Shown: in pieces, positions 1 to 7,017 of the stretch
Layout: every line of letters starts with the position of its first letter
Numbering within the stretch: position 1 is the first letter of the stretch
Assembly (NCBI GenBank): GCA_021325355.1
Contig: JAJPHI010000011.1
Span: forward strand, 248,001-312,000
Direction: 5' to 3'
From: Pseudomonadota bacterium
GTDB lineage: Bacteria; Desulfobacterota; Binatia; Binatales; Binataceae
Length of the DNA: 64,000 bases
Notes under the pieces: model-generated
Databases searched by the model: none
What the model was told of the DNA's origin: nothing
Seen by the model: the letters and a program-made list of their open reading frames with translations, nothing else
Made by a program: the position numbers and the translations under genes

Positions 1-350
1 CCGTACGCTTCCTGGAACGAGCCCTGATGGTCTTCGGTGTTAGGATGCTGTCCGGACACGCACACGACCGCACTGTTGGTCATCGCGGCGAGACAGAGAC
101 CGGTTACGGCGTTGGTCAGGCCGCATCCCGCTGTCACCATGCACACCCCGGGCTCGCTGGTCATCCGGGCATAGCCGTCGGCGGCATACGCCGTCGCCTG
201 CTCATGACGCATGTGAATCAGCTTGATCTCATGGCTGCGCAGTTGGGCGAGAATCGGGAACAGATGTCCACCGTTAATCGCAAAACAATAGCGCGTCCGA
301 TTTTCGCGCATGATCCGAGCGACCAGTTCGCCACCGTCCGCTTTGCCCAT
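1..350 (-). CDS. Thiamine-pyrophosphate-dependent enzyme, N-terminal part (runs off left edge)
   Basis: About 116 residues of the N-terminal TPP-binding domain are visible; the rest lies beyond base 1. The peptide begins MGKADGGELVARIM and has the family pattern FAINGGHLFPIL, then RHEQATAYAADGYAR. In this pattern the Glu after the RH pair is the catalytic glutamate that activates the cofactor N1'. It is followed by GVCMVTAGCGLTNAV and a CVSGQHP strand. The pattern is shared by acetolactate synthase, oxalyl-CoA decarboxylase, benzoylformate decarboxylase and related enzymes, so the substrate cannot be named from this fragment. The ATG at 350 is preceded by a strong AAGGAGG ribosome site about 7 bases upstream. 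The gene is divergent from the outer-membrane protein gene at 580. Confidence 0.88.
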   Translation of the reverse strand, partial: MGKADGGELVARIMRENRTRYCFAINGGHLFPILAQLRSHEIKLIHMRHEQATAYAADGYARMTSEPGVCMVTAGCGLTNAVTGLCLAAMTNSAVVCVSGQHPNTEDHQGSFQEAY

Positions 351-480
351 CGCAATCCTCCTTCAGAAAGCGGTCGCCGGGATCCTCCGGAAGCAGTTTC
401 AAGAGGAATCTTTGCGCCGCCTTGGATAAGCCGAATCCTGACACATTTCGACCATCGGCGAAAACCGCGCGGCCGGCCTT

Positions 481-506
481 GCGGAGCTCTGCCGACAAAG
501 CTCCGC
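481..506. repeat. Inverted repeat between divergent genes
   Basis: GCGGAGCT at 481-488 is perfectly mirrored by AGCTCCGC at 499-506 with a 10-base loop. It lies in the 229-base gap between the divergent TPP-enzyme gene and the outer-membrane gene. It could be an operator or an RNA hairpin in one leader. No T-tract follows on either strand, so it does not look like a terminator. Confidence 0.35.
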
Positions 507-579
507 GAGGGGATGGTTTCGGCGTCAATTACCGGTATGTTACAAGCGGTCTGGATTTAACTCCTTGGTAGTTCTGCTG

Positions 580-1839
580 ATGAAGCGAGTGACGCGATGG
601 TTGATGCTGGCGCTGGTTCTGATCACTTGTGCGTCCCGCGGGGAGGCTTTCTCGCTGCTCGATCGCTCCACCTGGCCGGGCTGGATGAATCCGAGCAACT
701 GGCCGTTCACGCTGATCCCGATTCCCGAGGTGGCGACCGATCCCAATGCCGGCACGACCTACGGCCTGCTGATGGTGGCGCTCTTCGAGGATAGCCACAA
801 ACAGATCAGCAGTATCTTCGCGCCGGACCTCAACAACAATACCAAGCTCGGTTTCGGCGGCGGCCTGCGCTACTTCGCCTATCCCTCGGAAGACACCGAA
901 TGGTACGCGCTGACCGAGTTTCACGAGAATATCGAGCGACGGGTCGATCTCGACTACTCAACCGGCCGTCAGCATCAGTCGCAGTGGTCCTTTGAAGGAC
1001 GACTGTTCTTCGAACGCGATCCGACCGAGCGCTTTTTCGGTATCGGCAACAACACCGGCGAAGGCGGCGAGAGCAACTATACGACGGAGCAGGTCTATGT
1101 GCGCGGCCTGATTGGCTGGAACGCCACCGAGAATTTCCAGATGGCGCTCGTGTCGCGGCCGCGCTTTGTGCGTATCCAGGAGGGCGCGTTCAACACGATC
1201 CCGCAGACCATCGACCTGTACAGGAACGTGAAAGGTATCAACGGCGGCAGCGAGATCTATAACGAGGCTCGCGCGACCTACGATACGCGCGATTCGGTGG
1301 ATATCCCGCACTCGGGCGGGCTGATTATCGCCTACTATGGACTCGCCGACCGCCGCTTCATGAGTTCGGTGTCGTATAATCGCACCGGGGTCGATTTTCA
1401 TCATTACTGGACGGTTTTCCCCCGCCTGACCATCGCCACCCACGCCTATCTGCAGTATATCCCGGCGGGCAACGAGACGCCGTTCTGGGCGATGGCTCGG
1501 CTGGGCGGCGATGAGAGCCAGCTTTACGATCAGCAGACCCTGCGCGGCTATGGGGTCGGCCGATGGGTCGATAACAACCTCTCGGTCGGCAACGTTGAGT
1601 TTCGCACCAAGGTCTATGAAGCCGACCTCTTCGGGACGCACGGGGTGGCGCAGGTAGCCCCGTTTCTCGAGGCGGGACGGGTTTTTCACAGCCCTTCGAC
1701 CGACCCGCTCGAATCGCTGCATCCGGTGGGCGGGGTCGGCTTTCGCGCGATCGCCGAGCCGTTCGTCGTGGGCTATGTCGACGTTGGCTGGGGAGGCGAG
1801 GGCGCCGCGGTCTTTTCCGGCGTCAACTATCCGTTCTGA
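580..1839 (+). CDS. Omp85-family outer-membrane beta-barrel protein without POTRA domains
   Basis: A 419-residue protein with a classic signal peptide (MKRVTRWLMLALVLITCASRGEAF), then alternating aromatic and hydrophobic strands throughout, ending in a C-terminal Phe (GVNYPF) as expected for insertion by the BAM machinery. The motif LRGYGVGRW near residue 320 resembles the conserved loop-6 (V/L)RG(Y/F) signature of the BamA/TamA/D15 surface-antigen barrel. No POTRA repeats precede the barrel; it is about half the length of BamA at 28924-31308. An ATG at 580 is preferred over an in-frame TTG at 565 because it places the charged signal-peptide start correctly; the ribosome site (GGTAG) is weak. 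Likely a transport or adhesion porin; the cargo is unknown. Confidence 0.85.
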   Translation: MKRVTRWLMLALVLITCASRGEAFSLLDRSTWPGWMNPSNWPFTLIPIPEVATDPNAGTTYGLLMVALFEDSHKQISSIFAPDLNNNTKLGFGGGLRYFAYPSEDTEWYALTEFHENIERRVDLDYSTGRQHQSQWSFEGRLFFERDPTERFFGIGNNTGEGGESNYTTEQVYVRGLIGWNATENFQMALVSRPRFVRIQEGAFNTIPQTIDLYRNVKGINGGSEIYNEARATYDTRDSVDIPHSGGLIIAYYGLADRRFMSSVSYNRTGVDFHHYWTVFPRLTIATHAYLQYIPAGNETPFWAMARLGGDESQLYDQQTLRGYGVGRWVDNNLSVGNVEFRTKVYEADLFGTHGVAQVAPFLEAGRVFHSPSTDPLESLHPVGGVGFRAIAEPFVVGYVDVGWGGEGAAVFSGVNYPF

Positions 1840-1910
1840 CGGCCGTCCGACCGCTTATCGTCCCGATTCTGCTTATCATCCCGGTTCCGAGGCTTTGATC
1901 GCGGAATCGG

Positions 1911-2249
1911 TTACGACTCCCTGCGGAAGCGCGACGGATAGTCCTCGGCAAAGGTGACTTCCGGATGCAGTTCGCGGGCCCGCGCAATCAGCACCTCTTC
2001 GGTCTCGGGAATCTGCGGATCCGGGATACAGCAATCGACCGGGCAGAAGGCCGCGCACTCTTCGTGATCAAAAAAACCCACACACTCGGTGCACTTCTCC
2101 GGGACGATGTAATAGATATCCTCGGCAAGGGGCGGGTGCTTTTCGCCGTTGAGTTCCCACGGCTGTCCGCCGACATAGATCGCGTTGTTGGGGCAGCGTG
2201 GCAGGCACGCGTTGCAGTTGATACATTCCTCGGTGATTACAGTGGCCAT
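1911..2249 (-). CDS. Ferredoxin with two 4Fe-4S clusters (YfhL-like)
   Basis: A 112-residue soluble electron carrier. The first cluster motif is CINCNACLPRCP near the N-terminus (C-x2-C-x2-C-x3-CP). The second is the extended CTECVGFFDHEECAAFCP, where the spacing between the second and third Cys is stretched, as in the YfhL/Allochromatium-type bacterial ferredoxins. A further CC pair follows. The C-terminus is charged. The ATG at 2249 (MATVITEEC) fits family starts; an upstream TTG at 2270 would add seven residues. The gene is followed on the same strand by nothing close. Its upstream neighbour is the Mrp Fe-S carrier gene, which suggests a shared Fe-S theme, although the 112-base gap leaves co-transcription open. 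The redox partner is unknown. Confidence 0.9.
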   Translation of the reverse strand: MATVITEECINCNACLPRCPNNAIYVGGQPWELNGEKHPPLAEDIYYIVPEKCTECVGFFDHEECAAFCPVDCCIPDPQIPETEEVLIARARELHPEVTFAEDYPSRFRRES

Positions 2250-2361
2250 ACGGATGGGATCGATAATCAAGCCGTGAACGCAGCCGGCCTGCTCCGGTGA
2301 AGGCGGCCGCCGCTCGAGAGTGCGGGCGGTGGCGGATTCATCGCGAAGTCAGCGCCGGCGC

Positions 2362-3438
2362 TCATGCCTGCGGCATCGCCTCGACCACGCGCCGCGCCAG
2401 TTGCATGAACGCCTGACTCGCCGGATGGTCGGATTGGGCAAGCGTGAGCGGCAGCCCGTTGTCGCCGCTCTCCCGCACCTCGGCGGCGATGGGCAGATTC
2501 ACCAGCAGTTCGAGGCCTTCATTTTTCGCGAGCTTCGCACCACCGCCCTGCCCGAAGAGCTCGTCGCGCTCGCCGCAGTCCGGGCAGATGAAATAGCTCA
2601 TGTTCTCGACCACGCCGAGCAACGGACAATGGACCTGACGGAACATCCGGACCGCGCGCAGGGCGTCGGCCACGGCGACATCCTGCGGCGTGGTTACGAT
2701 CACGACCCCGTCGAGCGCCACCTGCTGCGCGAGCGTCAGTTGCGCGTCTCCGGTGCCCGGCGGCAGATCGACTATCAGAAAATCCTGCGTCCCCCACAAG
2801 ATGTCGTGGAGGAATTGCCGCACGGCGCTCATCACCATCGGTCCGCGCCAGATGACCGGGGTCTTTTCGGTGACGAAGAAACCGATCGAGATGAGCTTAA
2901 GACCGTATTTCTCGATCGGGTAAAAGCTCTGACCGCCGGCCGATCGCGGCCGCTCGTCCATCGTGTTGAACATCATCGGCACGGAGGGGCCGTAGATGTC
3001 GGCGTCGAGCAGGCCCACGCGATAGCCGAGCCGGCTCAGCGCGACGGCGAGATTCGCCGCGACGGTCGATTTGCCCACCCCGCCTTTGCCGCTGGCGACG
3101 GCGACGACCCATTTCGTGCCGGCCAGCCGCGCGCGTCCGGTCTCCTCGCCCAGCTCCGGCGCTATCGCATGAACCTTCAATTCCAGTCCGTGCAGACCGA
3201 GGTCGTGGGCGAGGGTCTCATGGATCCGCGCGGCGATTTGCTTGAGCGTCGCCTCCTTGCGGCTCGGATGGCGCACGGTTACGGCGAAACCGCCGGCCGC
3301 GGTCGGCGCGACCTCCTCGACGATGCCGAGAGTAACGATATCGGCGGTATAGCCGGGATAGGCCACCCGCCGGAGCGCGGTCAGAATGTCCTCAGGCGAA
3401 GGAGTGCGTGCCACGACGTCGATTATTTCAGAGCGCAA
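2362..3438 (-). CDS. Mrp/ApbC iron-sulfur cluster carrier ATPase
   Basis: A 358-residue cytoplasmic P-loop ATPase that carries and delivers Fe-S clusters. Residues 1-85 form a MIP18/DUF59-type domain (TPSPEDILTALRRV...). The deviant Walker A loop SGKGGVGKST lies at about 114-123, with DADIYGPS and DLPPGTGD motifs. The cluster-binding CPDC pair sits near residue 284 in ENMSYFICPDCG. Length and domain order match full-length bacterial Mrp (ApbC). The annotated start at 3438 is TTG; an in-frame GTG at 3414 is an alternative, and neither has a clear ribosome site. A second, shorter relative without the DUF59 domain lies at 59952-60881. Confidence 0.93.
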   Translation of the reverse strand: MRSEIIDVVARTPSPEDILTALRRVAYPGYTADIVTLGIVEEVAPTAAGGFAVTVRHPSRKEATLKQIAARIHETLAHDLGLHGLELKVHAIAPELGEETGRARLAGTKWVVAVASGKGGVGKSTVAANLAVALSRLGYRVGLLDADIYGPSVPMMFNTMDERPRSAGGQSFYPIEKYGLKLISIGFFVTEKTPVIWRGPMVMSAVRQFLHDILWGTQDFLIVDLPPGTGDAQLTLAQQVALDGVVIVTTPQDVAVADALRAVRMFRQVHCPLLGVVENMSYFICPDCGERDELFGQGGGAKLAKNEGLELLVNLPIAAEVRESGDNGLPLTLAQSDHPASQAFMQLARRVVEAMPQA

Positions 3439-3458
3439 TCAGAGGCGGTAGACCCGCT

Positions 3459-3881
3459 TCAGCCGACGCGCCCGAGCACGATACCGATAATCAGGCCGAG
3501 CAACACGTAGAGCGTGAAGCCGACGAAGGCGTAATCACGCACGCGGAGAAACAGGATAAAGCAGAAAACCACGCGAGCGAGCGGCACCAGCGTAAGAATG
3601 AACAGCCCGAGCGTCAGCACCGCATGCGGCTGACCGGCCATGATGCTCGGCAGGAAATTGCGCAGGTTCTCGCGCCCGTAAAGATTGCCGAGCTGCGCCT
3701 GACGGTAGCGCTCCATGTAGTAATCGGGCTGGATGGTAAGGGTCAGCACGAGACCCGTCGCCAGGACCAACACCGCTACGATTAGAATCGTGCGCAAGAG
3801 AATCGGCGTCCAGACCCGCAGGATCCGATCCTCTTCGACCTCGCGGGCGTGCTCGTCGTGCTGGGCTACTGATACCGCCAT
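3459..3881 (-). CDS. DUF1634 membrane protein, partner of TSUP permease
   Basis: A 140-residue inner-membrane protein with three hydrophobic segments (LLRTILIVAVLVLATGLVL, VLTLGLFILTLVPLARVVF and FVGFTLYVLLGLIIGIVLG). The pattern and PLARV element match DUF1634, a family often encoded beside TauE/SafE permeases. The ATG at 3881 lies two bases after the stop codon of the TSUP gene, so the two are probably translationally coupled. A longer in-frame start at 3908 would overlap the permease by 25 bases and adds an unlikely charged tail. Function beyond association with the permease is not established. Confidence 0.85.
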   Translation of the reverse strand: MAVSVAQHDEHAREVEEDRILRVWTPILLRTILIVAVLVLATGLVLTLTIQPDYYMERYRQAQLGNLYGRENLRNFLPSIMAGQPHAVLTLGLFILTLVPLARVVFCFILFLRVRDYAFVGFTLYVLLGLIIGIVLGRVG

Positions 3882-3883
3882 CG

Positions 3884-4708
3884 TCACAACCCGTTCACCG
3901 CGCGCCATCCCATCTCCGCGGCGATCAAAAGCAGGATCAGGGCAAAGAGGGTGCGCAGGTGTTCAACCTTGAGGTAGGGCAGGAAGCGGCTGCCGATGAG
4001 GGCGCCGCTGGTGACGCCGAGCGCCACCGGCGCGGCGATGGTTGTCGCGACGTCGCCGCGCGACAGAAAGACCAGCGCGCCGGCGCCGGCAGTCACGCCG
4101 ATCATGAAATTGCTGGTCGCGCTCGACACCTTGAGCGGCATGTGCATCACCTGGTCCATCGCGATCACTTTGAGAGCGCCGGAACCAATTCCCAGCAAGC
4201 CCGACAAGACCCCGGCCAAAACCATCAGCGGCGCCCCGTACCGCACGTGGATCACTTCGTAGTGACGCAGTCGGCCGGCCTGATCGGGCACGTCACCGGC
4301 CAGACCCAGCTTGCGCGCGATCGGGCCGCCTTCGGTCAGCAGGGCGTCGCTCTGTTTCGAGAGGGAAAAATAGGCCGATTGCAGCATCATCAGGGCGAAC
4401 AGGCCTTCGAGCACCCAGGTCGGCACCACCCCGGCGAGATAGGCGCCGGTGACGGCGCCCGTGACCGTGGCGCATTCGAGGACCATCGCGACCTTCAAGT
4501 TGGTCCAGCCGTCGCGCACGAAGGCGACGCTGGCGCCGGCGCTGGTCGCGACGACCGAGATGAGGCTCGCGCCGACCGCCACGCGCATCGGCATTTTGGC
4601 CAGCACCACCAGCGCGGGCACGATAAAGACGCCACCCCCGAGACCGGAGATCGCGCCGACGAAGCCCGCGGCCACCGCCAGCAGGAGCAACCCGCCGAGG
4701 ATCAGCAC
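3884..4708 (-). CDS. TSUP (TauE/SafE) family anion permease
   Basis: A 274-residue integral membrane protein with eight or so hydrophobic segments and the duplicated glycine motifs of the family (GFVGAISGLGGGVFIVP at the N-terminus; GVLSGLLGIGSGALKV in the second half). TSUP proteins move sulfite, sulfoacetate, sulfolactate or other organosulfur and organic anions across the inner membrane. The start is GTG at 4708, preceded by AGGACC. The DUF1634 gene follows two bases after its stop. No sulfur-metabolism gene is adjacent, so the substrate is open. Confidence 0.9.
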   Translation of the reverse strand: MLILGGLLLLAVAAGFVGAISGLGGGVFIVPALVVLAKMPMRVAVGASLISVVATSAGASVAFVRDGWTNLKVAMVLECATVTGAVTGAYLAGVVPTWVLEGLFALMMLQSAYFSLSKQSDALLTEGGPIARKLGLAGDVPDQAGRLRHYEVIHVRYGAPLMVLAGVLSGLLGIGSGALKVIAMDQVMHMPLKVSSATSNFMIGVTAGAGALVFLSRGDVATTIAAPVALGVTSGALIGSRFLPYLKVEHLRTLFALILLLIAAEMGWRAVNGL

Positions 4709-4863
4709 GCGGTCCTATCCATTCGCAATGTTTCAGTTGGTCGTGGTCTTATCACGGCTTTAGTCGCAACGTTCCAAAAGATAATTATGAGAGACGCGTG
4801 TGGAAACAAGCCCGGCGGACAATTTAGAGTTCACCGTCCGGCGGGCGCGGCGTCAGGTGAATC

Positions 4864-5832
4864 GTGAAGGTCGGCATCCTGCAATTCTTCAGTTGGCCCG
4901 GTCGGCGTCAGGCGCTCACCAGCGTCTATGCGCGCGCCATGCAGCGCATCGAGATCATGGAACAGTCGGGCTACGACGCGGTATGGCTGACCGAGCATCA
5001 CTTCAGTGATTACAGCGTCTGCCCCTCGATTCCGGTGATGGGCGCCTATGCGGCGGCCCGCACGCGACGACTGCGGATCGGCGCGGCGGTGACGCTCGCT
5101 GCATTCTATCATCCGTTGCGACTGGCTGAAGAGCTGGCGCTGTTGGACATTCTTTCCGGTGGCCGCCTCAATTGGGGTGCCGGCCGCGGTTTCGACGCGC
5201 ACGAGTTCCGCACTTTCGGCATCACGATGGAGCAGAGCGCCGCCCGCTTTCAGGAGGCGGTCGCGATCGTTCTGCGCGCCTGGCAGAGCGGTCCGATGGC
5301 GTATCGCGGGCAATTTTTTTCCTTCGATTCAATCGAGGTCCTGCCGAAGCCGCTCCAGCAACCCCATCCGCCCGTATGGATCGCCTGCGGTTCCGCGGAG
5401 TCGTTGCGCTATGCCGCGGCGAGCGGTCACTCCGTTCTGCTGGGACCGCACAGCACCTTTGCCGAGATGGGACGTGATCGGGATTTGTGGCGCGCCGAAC
5501 TCGAAAACCACGGCCATTCGATGGCGGGGCGCGAGGTGCCGATGGCGCGCCTCATGGCGATCGCGGCGACCGACGCCGAAGCCGAACGCGTCGCGCGCGA
5601 CGGCGTCAAGTGGCTGATCCAGACCTACGTCGATCCGCGGCGCTTCGCCCCATCCGGTGATCCGATTGAGCGCTATCTGCGGTCAGTGGTGGTGCACGGG
5701 ACAGCCGAGCGCGTGGCCGATCAAATCGCTCGTATCCGGGAAGATATCGGCATGGATTACCTGATTGGCGCGCCGCTCAGCCACGAGACCTTCGTCGCGT
5801 TTACCGAGCGGGTTTTGCCCGCGTTGCTCTAG
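4864..5832 (+). CDS. LLM-class flavin-dependent oxidoreductase
   Basis: A 322-residue TIM-barrel flavoprotein of the bacterial luciferase-like monooxygenase family. It starts MKVGILQFFSWPGRRQ and has the typical early strand-turn TEHHFSDYS, RLRIGAAVTLAAFYHPLRLAEELALLDILSGGRLNWGAGRG and QPHPPVWIACGS motifs. Such enzymes use FMN or F420 to oxidise small organics such as alkanals, alkanesulfonates or heterocycles. The GTG start at 4864 has AGGTGA upstream. Its stop codon overlaps the convergent SCO-like gene's stop in the shared bases CTAG (5829-5832). The substrate cannot be assigned. Confidence 0.92.
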   Translation: MKVGILQFFSWPGRRQALTSVYARAMQRIEIMEQSGYDAVWLTEHHFSDYSVCPSIPVMGAYAAARTRRLRIGAAVTLAAFYHPLRLAEELALLDILSGGRLNWGAGRGFDAHEFRTFGITMEQSAARFQEAVAIVLRAWQSGPMAYRGQFFSFDSIEVLPKPLQQPHPPVWIACGSAESLRYAAASGHSVLLGPHSTFAEMGRDRDLWRAELENHGHSMAGREVPMARLMAIAATDAEAERVARDGVKWLIQTYVDPRRFAPSGDPIERYLRSVVVHGTAERVADQIARIREDIGMDYLIGAPLSHETFVAFTERVLPALL

Positions 5833-6458
5833 AGCGTCGGTGCGGGCTGGCTGGCCGTCGCGCGATCAGCCAGATCGATCGTCCGCCGAATCGATTGGGC
5901 GATCGCCCGCGGGGTGTCGCGCACCGGGTCATAAATGGCGATCTCACGCCCGTCGGGACCGAGCAGGAAAATCTCGGTGACGTGGTTAATCAGCCCGTCC
6001 GGCTCGCGTTCGCGCACCAGGTTGAACCCAGCCATTACCCGATCAATTTGCGCCGGCGCGCCGGTGAGAAACTTCCATCCAGGCCGATCCGCGCCCTGGT
6101 CGCGAGCGTAAACCTTCAGCGTTGGCGGTCGATCATGCTCCGGATCGACCGTGAATGAAACCAGCACGAGCCGTCGATCGAGCAGATCGCCAAGCTCGGA
6201 CGCGACGCCAACCATCCGCGCCGTCGTCAGCAGGCAGGGTCCAGGGCAGGTGGTGTAAATGAAGGCCGCCAACACGAACCTGCCGCCCAATGAAGCGAGA
6301 TTGAACGAGGCGCCGTTCTGGTCGGTGAGGCTCATCGCGGGCAATCGTGACCGGTTGCCGGCTTGCGCGGATGCGGGCGAGCTCGAACGGTTCGAACGGC
6401 ATCCGCACACGCCGGTCAGAAGAACAATCATCAACGAGACTAGGCAAAGATGGCGCAT
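5829..6458 (-). CDS. SCO1/SenC/PrrC-family copper-chaperone-like lipoprotein
   Basis: A 209-residue thioredoxin-fold protein, exported: the N-terminus MRHLCLVSLMIVLLTGVCGC ends in a lipobox-like VCGC. The copper-binding motif CPGPC (C-x3-C) lies near residue 72 in TTCPGPCLLTTARM, and the distal His ligand is in the NHVTEIFLLGPDG segment. The pattern SLTDQNGASFNLASLGGRFVL is also typical. SCO proteins deliver copper to, or reduce cysteines of, the cytochrome oxidase CuA site in the periplasm. No oxidase genes are nearby. The gene is tail-to-tail with the LLM gene. Confidence 0.92.
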   Translation of the reverse strand: MRHLCLVSLMIVLLTGVCGCRSNRSSSPASAQAGNRSRLPAMSLTDQNGASFNLASLGGRFVLAAFIYTTCPGPCLLTTARMVGVASELGDLLDRRLVLVSFTVDPEHDRPPTLKVYARDQGADRPGWKFLTGAPAQIDRVMAGFNLVREREPDGLINHVTEIFLLGPDGREIAIYDPVRDTPRAIAQSIRRTIDLADRATASQPAPTL

Positions 6459-6590
6459 AAATGTTGATGAATCACAGAAGAAATGGGCTTAAACTCAAAC
6501 TTGGCAAGTGTTCGAGGAGATAGAAGACATCTGATTAATGTTATTAAGTTTGTCCTGAAATCGACTAATTTCAATTCACAAACTTATCCA

Positions 6591-6619
6591 TTGATTCTTG
6601 AAAGTCAGTAGAGGATAAG
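6591..6619 (+). promoter_or_regulatory. Candidate sigma-70-type promoter for the copper radical oxidase operon
   Basis: TTGATT (6591-6596) and GATAAG (6614-6619) are separated by 17 bases in an AT-rich gap (roughly 6460-6660) that contrasts with the GC-rich surroundings. Each hexamer matches 4 of 6 consensus positions. Transcription from here would give an 80-base leader before the ATG at 6706. A near-palindrome TCAGGGGAGTCTCCTGA lies in that leader (around 6649-6665). Confidence 0.3.
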
Positions 6620-6705
6620 TTTAGATAACCCAAGACTCAACGGACGTTCAGGGGAGTCTCCTGAGTTCTTGTATCACCGGATGCTGCTTGGAAAGGCGTT
6701 TACGA

Positions 6706-7014
6706 ATGGTCCGAAAGCCTTGGTATCCTTTAGCTGTTGTTGCGCGACGATGCTTACTAGGAGCGCTGCTTAGTGTAATTCTCGCGATTTTTCAACCTTC
6801 GAAGGCGTCGGCACAGGCGAACGTCCAGGGTCAATGGCAGGTGCTTCCCTACCAGATGCCCGTCAACCCCATCCACATCGCGCTGTTGCCGAGCGGCAAT
6901 GTGCTCGTCGTCCAGGGATCGGGCAACGATGCCCAGGACTGGGACAAGGACAATTTCGAAGCCGCGGTCTGGAATCCGGTAGCGGGGACGGTCACCACCG
7001 AGCCGGTCACCTGA
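6706..7014 (+). CDS. Galactose-oxidase-like protein, N-terminal part, ended by an in-frame TGA
   Basis: A 102-residue fragment with a signal peptide (MVRKPWYPLAVVARRCLLGALLSVILAIF... cleaved near ASAQA) and the first kelch-type strands (QGQWQVLPYQ, IHIALLPSGNVLVVQGSGND). A TGA at 7012-7014 stops the frame, but the same frame continues unbroken from 7015 to 9540 with the rest of the domain. The boundary reads EPVT-stop-DMFCNGMAL. Related bacterial oxidases, as I recall them, usually have Trp just before DMFCNG, so a TGG to TGA change is the simplest reading: a nonsense mutation, a base error or readthrough. The ATG at 6706 is preferred over a TTG at 6688 because GGAAAGG lies just upstream. Confidence 0.7.
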   Translation: MVRKPWYPLAVVARRCLLGALLSVILAIFQPSKASAQANVQGQWQVLPYQMPVNPIHIALLPSGNVLVVQGSGNDAQDWDKDNFEAAVWNPVAGTVTTEPVT

Positions 7015-7017
7015 GAC

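Noticed and set aside
274-528. 84-residue minus-strand frame overlapping the TPP-enzyme start
   Set aside because: Its frame differs from the conserved TPP-enzyme frame, it runs through that gene's ribosome site, and it shows no family pattern.
2320-3510. 396-residue plus-strand frame across the Mrp gene
   Set aside because: Antisense shadow of the well-supported Mrp gene; its Arg/His-rich translation has no domain features, as expected for high-GC reverse frames.
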